From assembly GCA_938038975.1 (NCBI GenBank), contig CALHVP010000030.1:1-43618 (forward strand): a stretch of DNA of 43,618 nucleotides. Reading direction: 5' to 3'. Under the pieces are notes generated by a model. It did not search any database. It was not told where the DNA came from and was given only the letters and a program-made list of their open reading frames with translations. The position numbers and the translations under genes were made by a program. The stretch comes from an uncultured Maribacter sp. (GTDB lineage Bacteria > Bacteroidota > Bacteroidia > Flavobacteriales > Flavobacteriaceae). Position 1 is the first letter of the stretch, and every line of letters begins with the position of its first letter. Shown here piece by piece: positions 34,626 through 43,594 of the stretch.

Positions 34626-35375
34626 TTATTTTTTGTGATCAACCAACATATCAATCAACGTAATAGAAGAATCTTCCATATCGTTTACAATACTGTCAAT
34701 CTTAGCGATAATATAATTATAAAAAATCTGTAAAATAATCGCCGTAATAAGACCAAATACCGTCGTTAAAAGTGCTACTTGTATATCTCCTGCAATAAGA
34801 GATGCACTCAAGTTACCCACAGCAGCAATCTTTTGGAAGGCCTGAATCATACCTATTACCGTACCCATGAAACCAAGCATTGGTGCAATAGCGATAAATA
34901 AAGACAACCAAGAAACATTTTTCTCTAATTGACCCATTTGAACACCACCATAAGCAACAACCGCTTTTTCTGCTGATTCAACGCTTTCACCTGCTCTATC
35001 TAATCCTTGATAGTAAATAGAAGCAACAGGTCCTTTTGTATTTCTACAAACCTCTTTAGCAGCTTCCACTCCGCCTGATGCCAAAGCATCTTCAACTTGT
35101 TGTTTTAATTTTGAACTATTGGTGCTAGCCATGTTCAAAAAAATAATTCTTTCAATAGCTACTGCTAATCCTAGTATCAAACATAAAAGTACAATACCCA
35201 TGAAACCGGCACCACCAGTTATGAACATCTCTTTTAACATTTGCGTAAAACCTCTCTCTGCTTCTGCAGGAGCATCTTGAATTACTAGGGCTACGGCTGC
35301 TACTTTGGCACTTGCCATATTCGTACCTGCTACAAACGCAGTTGCTACTGCTAGGCTTGGAAATAATTTCTTCAT
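34626..35375 (-). CDS. exbB: MotA/TolQ/ExbB proton channel family protein
   Basis: The product is 249 aa from ATG 35375; the frame extends three codons to a TTG at 35384 that overlaps a TAnnTTTG-like sequence. A signal-like N-terminal helix (about 1-24) precedes the three TolQ-type helices. The first is GFMGIVLLCLILGLAVAIER. The second and third lie in the conserved block APMLGFMGTVIGMIQAFQKI and GDIQVALLTTVFGLITAIIL. ExbB pentamers surround ExbD dimers and convert proton flow into motion for TonB-dependent uptake or similar tasks. It is the first gene of the four-gene motor operon, just downstream of tRNA-Ser on the same strand. Confidence 0.94.
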   Translation of the reverse strand: MKKLFPSLAVATAFVAGTNMASAKVAAVALVIQDAPAEAERGFTQMLKEMFITGGAGFMGIVLLCLILGLAVAIERIIFLNMASTNSSKLKQQVEDALASGGVEAAKEVCRNTKGPVASIYYQGLDRAGESVESAEKAVVAYGGVQMGQLEKNVSWLSLFIAIAPMLGFMGTVIGMIQAFQKIAAVGNLSASLIAGDIQVALLTTVFGLITAIILQIFYNYIIAKIDSIVNDMEDSSITLIDMLVDHKK

Positions 35376-35453
35376 TTTTTTCAAACTTAAATTAGTTAGT
35401 TAATAGGGTTAAAGATAAAAAAAAAACAATATAAAAAAAGTAAAACTTATTTG

Positions 35454-35541
35454 CAGAGAGGAAGGGATTCGAACCCTCGATACCCTTTTGGGGTATACAC
35501 ACTTTCCAGGCGTGCGCCTTCGACCACTCGGCCACCTCTCT
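35454..35541 (-). tRNA. tRNA-Ser (anticodon GGA)
   Basis: The 88-nt molecule reads from 35541 down. Acceptor AGAGAGG pairs with CCTCTCT, and the discriminator is G. The anticodon arm CACGC-CTGGAAA-GTGTG gives anticodon GGA. A long variable arm TATACCC-CAAAA-GGGTATC, diagnostic of a class II tRNA, is followed by T arm GAGGG-TTCGAAT-CCCTT. It decodes TCC and TCT. CCA is not fully encoded. The short open frame that overlaps it is not a gene. Confidence 0.96.
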
Positions 35542-35610
35542 AGTTTTCCTTTTCAAAGGAGGGGCAAATAACAAAAAAAATGTTAGTTAATAAAATTAAA
35601 CCCGTTAATT

Positions 35611-36642
35611 TTAAATCATTTCACCACGCAAAGAAGTTTCAAAAACCGATTTAAATAATTCAGAAGATACTCCAGCTCCTAACATGTACATAACCTTTGT
35701 TATTGCAGCTTCTGTCGTAATATCCTTACCGTTAATCACTTGCATTTTTTTTAGAGCAGTACTCGTTTCATATTGCCCCATAATAACACTACCTCCAGAG
35801 CATTGTGTTACGTTAATTACATGAATTCCATTGCTAATTGCTTTTTTTAATAAATCTAAAAATAATGTATCTGTAGGAGCATTTCCTGATCCGTAGGTTT
35901 CTAAAACAAGTGCTTTTAATCCTGTAGTAGTCAAAATACTTTCCAAAACAAACAAGCTCATTCCTGGAAATAATTTTACTACAGCAACATTTTCATCCAT
36001 AATTTTATGAACTATTATCTTTTTTTTACGCTTATATGGCAATAAATATTCGTGAAACACATTTAAATGCACACCAGATTCTACCAAATGCGGATGATTT
36101 AATGAAGCAAAAGCCTGAAAATGTTCTGCATTTATTTTCGTAGTTCTATTACCTCTGTACAATTTATACTCAAAATAAAGACCTACCTCTCTTATAACCG
36201 ATTTACCATTATGATGCAATGACGCAATTTGTATTGACGTAATTAAATTCTCCTTAGCATCAGTTCTTAAATCGCCTATTGGCAGTTGTGATCCAGTGCA
36301 TATTACTGGTTTACTTAAATTTTCTAACAAAAAACTTAGTGCAGAAGCCGTATAACTCATCGTGTCGCTCCCATGTAATACAACAAAGCCATCGTACCCA
36401 TCATATTCTTCTTCTATGATACTTGCTATTCGAATCCAATCTTTAGGATGCATATCAGAAGAATCTATTGGGTCGTCAAAAGATATAGTATTGATTGTGC
36501 ATTCCAATTGATTCAACTCTGGTATGCTTTTTAATAACTTATTAAAATCGAAAGCTTTTAATGCACCAGAATTATAATCTTTGACCATACCAATAGTACC
36601 GCCCGTATATATTAATAAAATATTTGTCTTAACCGTTATCAT
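35611..36642 (-). CDS. ansA: Type I (cytoplasmic) L-asparaginase
   Basis: The product is 343 aa. The asparaginase fold is shown by LLIYTGGTIGM near the N-terminus (first catalytic Thr in TGGTIG) and VVLHGSDTMSYTASALSFLL (second catalytic Thr and Asp in HGSDTM). TGSQLPIGDLRTDAKENL and ALVLETYGSGNAP are further signatures. No signal peptide is present, so it is the cytoplasmic enzyme that converts asparagine to aspartate and ammonia. It is 21 nt after tatD on the same strand, probably cotranscribed. It is unrelated to the glycosylasparaginase at 14013. Confidence 0.94.
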   Translation of the reverse strand: MITVKTNILLIYTGGTIGMVKDYNSGALKAFDFNKLLKSIPELNQLECTINTISFDDPIDSSDMHPKDWIRIASIIEEEYDGYDGFVVLHGSDTMSYTASALSFLLENLSKPVICTGSQLPIGDLRTDAKENLITSIQIASLHHNGKSVIREVGLYFEYKLYRGNRTTKINAEHFQAFASLNHPHLVESGVHLNVFHEYLLPYKRKKKIIVHKIMDENVAVVKLFPGMSLFVLESILTTTGLKALVLETYGSGNAPTDTLFLDLLKKAISNGIHVINVTQCSGGSVIMGQYETSTALKKMQVINGKDITTEAAITKVMYMLGAGVSSELFKSVFETSLRGEMI

Positions 36643-36663
36643 ATAATAAACTACTTAACCTAA

Positions 36664-37431
36664 TTATATACCAAATACGTTTTTCGAATTTTCCGTGGTA
36701 ATTTCTGCTATCTGCTCTATCGTCATTTCATAAACCTCTGATAATTTCTCTAATACTTTCAATAGATAAACAGGATCGTTACGCTTTCCTCTATAGGGTG
36801 CTGGAGCTAAATAAGGTGCATCCGTTTCTAACACAATGTGTTCTATTCCTATTTTATTCAAAAATTTATCAATCTTTCCATTCTTAAAGGTAACTACCCC
36901 TCCAATTCCTAATTTCATATTATAAGATATTGCCTTTTCAGCCTGTTCTATCGTCCCCGTAAAGCAATGAAATATTCCATGTAAGTCTTCACCCTTCTCG
37001 GCTTCTAATATTTCAAATATTTCATCAAAAGCCTCTCTACAATGTATCACAATTGGTAATTTGAGCCTTTTCGCTAATAATATTTGGTATCTAAACGCCT
37101 CTTGCTGTTGCTTCAACAACGTTTTATCCCAATAAAGATCAATCCCAATTTCACCTACCGCACAAAAGGCACCATTACCTAACATTGTCTCTACATGCAA
37201 CAACTCATCTTTAAAATTCTCCTTTACATGTGTTGGATGTAAGCCCATCATTAAAAAAACCTGACTTGGATAATCTTCCTTTAATTGCAACATTCTATCC
37301 GTGTAAGCAGAATCAATTGCTGGAATAAAAAATCTCTTGATATCATTAGCTATAGCGTTTTCAATTACAGCCTCTCTATCCTCATCAAAAGCTTCTGCAT
37401 ATAAGTGCGTATGGGTATCCGTAATAATCAT
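36664..37431 (-). CDS. TatD family metal-dependent hydrolase (putative DNase)
   Basis: The product is 255 aa with the TatD amidohydrolase metal ligands in order: DTHTHLY (residues about 5-11), GEIGID (Glu ligand), PIVIHCREAF (His), FHCFTGT (His) and LETDAPYLAP (Asp). TatD proteins are metal-dependent 3'-5' nucleases implicated in DNA repair and degradation. The length is normal. It is the first gene of tatD-ansA. The 109 nt to the divergent retropepsin gene hold no clear promoter consensus. Confidence 0.94.
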   Translation of the reverse strand: MIITDTHTHLYAEAFDEDREAVIENAIANDIKRFFIPAIDSAYTDRMLQLKEDYPSQVFLMMGLHPTHVKENFKDELLHVETMLGNGAFCAVGEIGIDLYWDKTLLKQQQEAFRYQILLAKRLKLPIVIHCREAFDEIFEILEAEKGEDLHGIFHCFTGTIEQAEKAISYNMKLGIGGVVTFKNGKIDKFLNKIGIEHIVLETDAPYLAPAPYRGKRNDPVYLLKVLEKLSEVYEMTIEQIAEITTENSKNVFGI

Positions 37432-37540
37432 TAGACAAAAATAGGTTTATCTTTGGAAACTAAAATGAATCTCTCCATTCGCTTTTTAACAATCCAAGTA
37501 AATTCAACATTAGTTTCAACTCTTAAAAGTTAGTTTTAAA

Positions 37541-37990
37541 ATGTCTAAGCTCTCAAAATTTATAAAAAAATCAAATTATACCTCCATACCACTTCAACTT
37601 ACGCATACAAATCACTTAGAAATTAAGGCCAAAATAAATGGTGTGACTGGTATATTTATTTTAGATACTGGAGCTTCAAACACTTGTGTAGGTTTAGATA
37701 GGGTAGAATATTTTAAACTCGTCACAAAGCCATCAAAAATTAAGGCCGCCGGAGCTGGAGCTACAGATATGGACACCTTGGTTTCCAAAAAAAATAGCAT
37801 TAAAATTAAAAAATGGAAGAATAAAAAAATGAAAATTGTTTTATTTGACCTAACGCATGTGAACCAAGCCCTTGAAGCACACCAAGGTAAACGAGTAGAT
37901 GGTATTATAGGTGCAGATGTCCTAAACGAGGCTAACGCAATAATAGATTACAAGAACAAAGCAGTGTATTTAGGTTTGAAAAAATCCTAA
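37541..37990 (+). CDS. Retropepsin-like aspartic protease
   Basis: The product is 149 aa. The single catalytic motif is FILDTGASNTCVG, with Asp42 in the D-T-G-A-S form usual for retroviral-type and clan AA proteases. The second family signature, DGIIGADVLNEANAIIDY, lies near residues 125-142. A single-domain protein of this size would work as a dimer. No signal peptide is present, so it is probably cytoplasmic. Substrate is unknown; such small clan AA proteins are common in Bacteroidota. The N-terminus is Lys-rich. It stands alone, 101 nt before the cytochrome c peroxidase gene. Confidence 0.88.
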   Translation: MSKLSKFIKKSNYTSIPLQLTHTNHLEIKAKINGVTGIFILDTGASNTCVGLDRVEYFKLVTKPSKIKAAGAGATDMDTLVSKKNSIKIKKWKNKKMKIVLFDLTHVNQALEAHQGKRVDGIIGADVLNEANAIIDYKNKAVYLGLKKS

Positions 37991-38091
37991 ACTGAATTCA
38001 TTAGGGGCCTTTAACGAATTTTACTCTTTTCTTATCGACTAAAATTTCTGATTTAGATCAATAAGACGCTATTTGTAAAAAACTCATCCCA

Positions 38092-39429
38092 ATGAAATTT
38101 TTTAAACCTACACCTATAGTATTCTGTGTTTTTTTGGCGTTATTTTTCTCATGTGCACCCGATGTTGATTTATACGAGGTTATTTCACAAGAAGAGCCTT
38201 TAAAAGAGCAAATTAAATCTGTTACAGATATTGCGACACTACAACTTCCTGATAATTCTATTTCCGATATTCCCAACGATCCAAAAAACCCTATTACTGA
38301 GGAAAAAATAGCCCTAGGCAAATTCTTGTTTCATGAAACTGGCATTGCCTTAGCTCCAAAAATGGAGAAAGGAACTGAAACTTACTCATGTGCGAGTTGT
38401 CATCATTCAAAAGCAGGGTTCCAGAGTGGAATGAAGCAAGGGATTGGCGAGGGAGGATTCGGATTTGGACTTCTTGGAGAGTCAAGAAAGATAGATTCAG
38501 AATATGACCCAACTATGCTTGATGTGCAACCCATTAGATCTCCTAGCATTCTTAACACTGCATATCAAGATGTAATGTTATGGAATGGTCAGTTTGGCGC
38601 TACAAAAAGCAATACAGGTACGGAAGCAGAATGGACAGAAGGGACCCCAAAAGAAACAAACACATTAGGATTTGAAGGTCTTGAAACACAAGCAATTGCT
38701 GGGTTAGGTGTTCATCGTTTAAAAATTGACCCAGAAATGATTACAAACGGGGCCTATAAGCGATTATTTGATAGCGCATTCCCTCAAATACCTTTAGAAG
38801 AAAGATACTCGCAACTAAATGCAGCATTGGCTATTGCTGCATACGAAAGAACCGTAGTTGCCTCTGAAGCACCTTTTCAAAAATGGCTAAAGGGAGATGA
38901 AGCTGCAATGGATGATAATCAAAAAAAGGGAGCTATGTTATTTTTTGGTAAAGGACAGTGCTACAGTTGCCATTCTGGACCTGGAATGAATGGTATGAGC
39001 TTCCATGCTTTAGGAATGAATGATCTTAGTGGTGAAGACATGCACTTATTGCCTTCTGCTAGTGACAAATTAGGCCGAGGAGGGTTTACTAAAAATCCGG
39101 ATGACGACTATGCGTTCAAAACACCAACCTTGTATAATTTAAAGGGCCTTAGATTCCTTGGGCATGGTGGTAGCTTTAGTTCTGTCAGAGATGTAATTAT
39201 GTATAAAAATAATGGCGTATCAGAAAATATCGAAGTTCCAGAAGAAAATTTAGACCCCTTATTTATTCCGTTAGGCCTAACAGAGATGGAGATAGACCAA
39301 TTAACTGACTTTGTAGAAATAAGTCTTTACGATAACAATCTAGAACGATACGTACCCGAAAGCCTACCAACGGGAGCATGTTTTCCAAACGCAGACCAAC
39401 AATCTAAAATAGACATGGACTGCCTGTAA
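38092..39429 (+). CDS. Di-haem cytochrome c peroxidase (CcpA/MauG family) lipoprotein
   Basis: The product is 445 aa. The signal peptide ends LFFSC with Cys21 as lipidation site. Haem motifs are C100-A-S-C103-H104 and C290-Y-S-C293-H294, spaced as in bacterial di-haem peroxidases. ALGKFLFHETGIA precedes the first haem and TPTLYNLKGLRFLGHGG lies in the C-terminal domain, as in the family. The enzyme reduces H2O2 with electrons from cytochrome c in the periplasm. The length is longer than the 330-370 of classical CcpA because of the N-terminal extension after Cys21 and a middle insertion. It stands alone with a long shared terminator downstream. Confidence 0.92.
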   Translation: MKFFKPTPIVFCVFLALFFSCAPDVDLYEVISQEEPLKEQIKSVTDIATLQLPDNSISDIPNDPKNPITEEKIALGKFLFHETGIALAPKMEKGTETYSCASCHHSKAGFQSGMKQGIGEGGFGFGLLGESRKIDSEYDPTMLDVQPIRSPSILNTAYQDVMLWNGQFGATKSNTGTEAEWTEGTPKETNTLGFEGLETQAIAGLGVHRLKIDPEMITNGAYKRLFDSAFPQIPLEERYSQLNAALAIAAYERTVVASEAPFQKWLKGDEAAMDDNQKKGAMLFFGKGQCYSCHSGPGMNGMSFHALGMNDLSGEDMHLLPSASDKLGRGGFTKNPDDDYAFKTPTLYNLKGLRFLGHGGSFSSVRDVIMYKNNGVSENIEVPEENLDPLFIPLGLTEMEIDQLTDFVEISLYDNNLERYVPESLPTGACFPNADQQSKIDMDCL

Positions 39430-39450
39430 ATTAAGGTCTATTCATATAAT

Positions 39451-39489
39451 ACACAAAACCCAAATAGTTTATCTATTTGGGTTTTGTGT
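39451..39489. terminator. Bidirectional terminator between the peroxidase gene and odhB
   Basis: ACACAAAACCCAAATAG (39451-39467) and CTATTTGGGTTTTGTGT (39473-39489) make a perfect 17-bp stem with loop TTTAT, followed by TTTTA. Confidence 0.92.
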
Positions 39490-39508
39490 TTTATATATAG
39501 TTTTAAAA

Positions 39509-40732
39509 CTACAGCTCCAGAGCTTTCTTTACGTTATCATCCATTAGTAATTCCTGAGGGTTTTCTAATGCTTCTTTTACAGCCACTAAAAATCCAACAG
39601 ATTCCTTACCGTCTATGATACGGTGATCATAAGAAAGCGCTACATACATAATTGGGGCAATTGCAATAGCTCCGTCACGTACAATTGGTCTTTCTACTAT
39701 ATTGTGCATTCCTAAAATAGCACTTTGAGGTGGGTTAATTATAGGGGTAGATAACATAGAACCAAATACACCGCCGTTGGTAATGGTGAAAGTTCCGCCA
39801 GTCATTTCATCTACAGTAATTTCACCTTCTCTAGCTCTTATGGCTAAACGTTTCACCTCAGCCTCTACACCTCTAAAAGTTAAGTTTTCAGCATTTCTTA
39901 TTACTGGAACCATTAATCCTTTAGGTCCAGATACGGCAATACTTATATCACAGAAATCATATGAAAGCATCTCCTTACCATCTATCATAGAATTTACAGA
40001 AGGGTACATTTCCAAAGCACGTACAACAGCCAAAGTGAAGAAAGACATAAACCCTAAACCAACACCATGTTTTCCTTTAAAAGTTTCTTTATATTCCTTT
40101 CTCAAAGTAAAAATTGGTGACATATCTACCTCGTTAAACGTAGTAAGCATTGCTGTTTCATTCTTTACTTGAACCAAACGCTCAGCTACTTTTCTACGCA
40201 ACATAGAAAGTTTAGATCTAGTCTCTCCTCTAGCCCCTCCGGTCACTGGAGAGCCCATGGAAGGATTTGCTTTTACAGCATCGTCCTTTGTAATTCGACC
40301 ATCTCTACCTGTTCCTTTTACTGCTGATGTAGAAACTCCTTTTTCATCCAATATTTTCTTCGCTGCTGGAGAAGCACTTCCTGTAGCATAGGATGTTTTA
40401 GCATCTGGAGCTTTCTCTATTGGTGCTTTAGCAGGAGTTGCTACCTCTTTTTTAGGTGCTTCCGCTTTTGCTTCAGAACCACTTTCTGGCTTTGCTCCAC
40501 TCGTATCTATCAAACAAACAACAGCACCTACCTCTACCGCATCACCAACTTCAGCTTTTAAAGTGATAATACCAGCAGCTTCTGCAGGTAACTCTAATGT
40601 TGCCTTATCCGAATCTACTTCAGCTATCGCTTGGTCTTTTTCTACATAGTCACCATCTTCAACCAACCATTCTGCAATCTCTACCTCTGTAATGGATTCT
40701 CCCGGCGAGGGAACTTTCATTTCTAGAATCAT
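39509..40732 (-). CDS. odhB: Dihydrolipoyl succinyltransferase, E2 of 2-oxoglutarate dehydrogenase
   Basis: The 407-aa product has a lipoyl domain at residues 1-80 with the modified lysine in EVDSDKATLELPA (Lys43). A Lys/Glu/Ala/Pro hinge and an E3-binding domain follow (ASPAAKKILDEKGVSTSAVK, about 120-155). The acyltransferase core holds the catalytic SYDHRIIDG near the C-terminus (His about 370, Asp about 374). A start at Met5 is possible as well. It transfers succinyl from E1 to CoA in the TCA cycle. It lies 18 nt after odhA in a two-gene operon; the E3 gene is not in the window. Confidence 0.97.
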   Translation of the reverse strand: MILEMKVPSPGESITEVEIAEWLVEDGDYVEKDQAIAEVDSDKATLELPAEAAGIITLKAEVGDAVEVGAVVCLIDTSGAKPESGSEAKAEAPKKEVATPAKAPIEKAPDAKTSYATGSASPAAKKILDEKGVSTSAVKGTGRDGRITKDDAVKANPSMGSPVTGGARGETRSKLSMLRRKVAERLVQVKNETAMLTTFNEVDMSPIFTLRKEYKETFKGKHGVGLGFMSFFTLAVVRALEMYPSVNSMIDGKEMLSYDFCDISIAVSGPKGLMVPVIRNAENLTFRGVEAEVKRLAIRAREGEITVDEMTGGTFTITNGGVFGSMLSTPIINPPQSAILGMHNIVERPIVRDGAIAIAPIMYVALSYDHRIIDGKESVGFLVAVKEALENPQELLMDDNVKKALEL

Positions 40733-40750
40733 TATTTCTAATTTGATATT

Positions 40751-43552
40751 TTACTTCTTACTCTTTCTTTGTGTCATATTGTCTTTGGTCTTATCAAAAA
40801 CAAAATCTATAACTTGCTGGTGCCTTGCTTTAGAACGTACCGAGCTACCAGCAGCTGGCGCAGCATAAAATCTTCTTGACGCTATCCTAAATTTATGAGC
40901 TTCTTTGAAATGCATTAACAAATGACTCCATGCACCCATGTTTCTTGGCTCTTCCTGAGCCCAAACTAAATCGTCTGCGTTTTTATACTTTTTAATTAGA
41001 GTAAGCATTTGCTCTTCTGGCAATGGAAATAACTGCTCCACTCTTACCAAAGCAACATCTTCACGCTGCAAAGATTCCCGCTCTGCTAATAAATCATAAT
41101 AAAATTTACCTGTACAGAATACTAAGGTTTTTACATTTTTAATATCGGAAGCAACATCATCAATCACTTCTTGAAAGCTTCCGTTCGCTAAATCTCCTAC
41201 TTTAGAAACTGCCTTAGGATGCCTTAATAAACTCTTAGGAGTAAATATAATAAGTGGCTTCCTATAGTTAACTTTCATTTGTCGTCTTAGGATATGGAAC
41301 ATTTGAGCAGGCGTTGTAACATCTGCAATAAACATATTATCCTTTGCACAAAGCTGCAAATAACGCTCCATTCTAGCTGAAGAATGTTCTGCTCCTTGAC
41401 CTTCATAACCATGCGGCAATAGCATGACTAATCCATTCTGCAACTTCCACTTATCTTCTGCAGCAGAAATATACTGATCAATCATTATTTGGGCTCCATT
41501 GCTAAAGTCACCAAATTGAGCTTCCCAAATCGTTAAGGTATTTGGACTTGCCATAGCGTATCCATAATCAAACCCAACCACGCCATATTCAGACAATAGT
41601 GAATTATAAATCTGGAATTTACCTTGCTTTTCAGATAAATGATTTAACAATAAAACTTCCTCTTCACTCTCCTCTACCTTCATTACTGCGTGCCGATGCG
41701 AAAAAGTACCTCTCTCTACATCTTGCCCAGACATTCTTACATCAAAACCTTCTTGCAACAAAGTACCATAAGCTAAAAGTTCTCCCATAGCCCAATCTAG
41801 CGTATCTGTCTCAAAGAACATCTTTCTGCGATCATTGACTAGTTTTTCTACTTTACGTAAAAACTTTTTCCCTTCAGGTAACTGAGTTAGAACTTTAGCA
41901 ACAGAAGTTAAATTTTCCTTCTCATAGGTAGTATTTACCTTCTCCATCATCTCCCATTCACGCACATTGGAAAAACCTTTCCATTCGTCTGCCATGAACG
42001 GCGTAATTTCCGTTTTATCTTCTTTTCTAGAATCCTCTAACTTTTCTTCTAAAGCATCTTTGTAATCCTGCTCTAATTGCGCTACATGACCATCATTAAT
42101 AACACCTTCAGATATCAATCGTTCTGCATATATATCCCTAGGGTTCTTATGCTTTGCTATTGCTTTATATAATTTAGGCTGAGTAAATCGAGGCTCATCA
42201 CCTTCATTGTGCCCATACTTTCTATAACCTAGCAAATCTATAAACACATCTCTTCCAAATCGCATTCTATACTCTAATGCAAATAACGAAGCATGTACTA
42301 CCGCTTCAGCATCATCAGAATTAACATGTAACACAGGACTTAAAGTAACCTTTGCAACGTCTGTACAATATGTAGATGATCTTGCATCTAAATAATTGGT
42401 AGTAAAACCTATTTGATTATTCACTACTATGTGTATAGTACCTCCGGTTTTATAACCGTCTAAATTTGCCATTTGAACCATCTCATATACCAAGCCCTGT
42501 CCTGCAATAGCGGCATCTCCATGCACAACTATAGGCAGTACTTTTGAAAAATCATCTTGATAATAAGCATCTTGTTTTGCTCTAGCAATACCTTCAACTA
42601 CTGCACCCACAGTCTCCAAGTGAGATGGATTGGGAGCAATATTCATTTTTATCTTAGTACCATTGTCCGACATACGATCAGAAGTCCATCCTAAATGGTA
42701 TTTTACATCACCATCAAAAATCTCTTGCTCATAATCCTTACCATCAAATTCGCTGAAAATATCTTTGGCAGATTTTCCAAAAATATTGGTTAGAACGTTA
42801 AGCCTTCCTCTATGAGCCATACCCATAACAAATTGCTTAACTCCCATCTCAGCAGCCTTTTCTACTATGGCATCTAGGCCAGGTATTAACGACTCGTTAC
42901 CTTCTAATGAGAAGCGTTTTTGCCCCACGTACTTTGTATGCAAAAACCCTTCGAAGGAAACGGCTTGATTTAATTTTTTTAGAATATGCTTTTTCTGGTC
43001 TGTAGAAAATTTTGGATGATTGTCATTTACGTTAATCCAATCTTGTATCCACTTAACACGTTCAGGCTTTCGAATGTACATGTACTCCACACCAATAGCA
43101 TCACAATAAATACTAGTTAAATGTGTGATAATTTGCTGCAATGTACTTGGACCAATACCAATTATATCACCTGCATTGAAAACAGTGCTTAGATCCGATT
43201 GTACAAGACCAAAATTTTCTATTTCTAAAGTAGGAACATACTGCCTACGCTCTCTAACAGGGTTAGTTTCTGTGAAGAGATGCCCCCTGCTGCGGTAGCC
43301 ATCTATTAACCGTATAACCTGAAATTCTTTTTGCAGGGACTGAGGCATTTCAACTTCATTCCCATTAACTATAGAGGTAATGCGTTCGTCATCTAAATCT
43401 AGCTCATCCGATGCGCTTTCCATGCCAAAATCAAAACCTTGAAAAAAGGCTCTCCAACTTGGTTCTACACTGTCTGGATTTACTAAATACTTATCATATA
43501 ACTCCGAAAAAAACGAGGTATGCGCGGTATTTAAAAAGGAATATTTATCCAT
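40751..43552 (-). CDS. odhA: 2-oxoglutarate dehydrogenase E1 component
   Basis: The product is 933 aa, full length. The N-terminal segment begins YSFLNTAHTSFFSELYDKYL. Thiamine diphosphate-binding and active-site blocks follow: GMAHRGRLNVLTNIFGK, VHGDAAIAGQGLVYE (the GDxA part of the ThDP motif), NNQIGFTT, GYRKYGHNEGDEP, and in the C-terminal half WEAQFGDFSNGAQIMIDQYI and LPHGYEGQGAEHSSARMERY. It decarboxylates 2-oxoglutarate and passes succinyl to the E2 lipoyl group. It is the first gene of odhA-odhB, with a promoter immediately upstream. Confidence 0.98.
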   Translation of the reverse strand: MDKYSFLNTAHTSFFSELYDKYLVNPDSVEPSWRAFFQGFDFGMESASDELDLDDERITSIVNGNEVEMPQSLQKEFQVIRLIDGYRSRGHLFTETNPVRERRQYVPTLEIENFGLVQSDLSTVFNAGDIIGIGPSTLQQIITHLTSIYCDAIGVEYMYIRKPERVKWIQDWINVNDNHPKFSTDQKKHILKKLNQAVSFEGFLHTKYVGQKRFSLEGNESLIPGLDAIVEKAAEMGVKQFVMGMAHRGRLNVLTNIFGKSAKDIFSEFDGKDYEQEIFDGDVKYHLGWTSDRMSDNGTKIKMNIAPNPSHLETVGAVVEGIARAKQDAYYQDDFSKVLPIVVHGDAAIAGQGLVYEMVQMANLDGYKTGGTIHIVVNNQIGFTTNYLDARSSTYCTDVAKVTLSPVLHVNSDDAEAVVHASLFALEYRMRFGRDVFIDLLGYRKYGHNEGDEPRFTQPKLYKAIAKHKNPRDIYAERLISEGVINDGHVAQLEQDYKDALEEKLEDSRKEDKTEITPFMADEWKGFSNVREWEMMEKVNTTYEKENLTSVAKVLTQLPEGKKFLRKVEKLVNDRRKMFFETDTLDWAMGELLAYGTLLQEGFDVRMSGQDVERGTFSHRHAVMKVEESEEEVLLLNHLSEKQGKFQIYNSLLSEYGVVGFDYGYAMASPNTLTIWEAQFGDFSNGAQIMIDQYISAAEDKWKLQNGLVMLLPHGYEGQGAEHSSARMERYLQLCAKDNMFIADVTTPAQMFHILRRQMKVNYRKPLIIFTPKSLLRHPKAVSKVGDLANGSFQEVIDDVASDIKNVKTLVFCTGKFYYDLLAERESLQREDVALVRVEQLFPLPEEQMLTLIKKYKNADDLVWAQEEPRNMGAWSHLLMHFKEAHKFRIASRRFYAAPAAGSSVRSKARHQQVIDFVFDKTKDNMTQRKSKK

Positions 43553-43586
43553 GAATTACTTTCTGTATCTTTAGAATAAACTTTAT

Positions 43587-43594
43587 CAAAAATA
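43587..43594 (-). promoter_or_regulatory. -7 box of odhA-odhB
   Basis: On the minus strand TATTTTTG (43594-43587) is an exact TAnnTTTG match about 35 nt before ATG 43552. The -33 region lies at the window edge and is not a clear TTTG. Confidence 0.55.

Noticed and set aside
35392-35574. 60-codon open frame on the minus strand
   Set aside because: It covers the tRNA-Ser gene, whose cloverleaf and variable arm are clear.
35592-35612. AAAATTAA/TTAATTTT hairpin at the end of ansA as a terminator
   Set aside because: All pairs are A-T and the tail lacks a good T run, so it is too weak to call.
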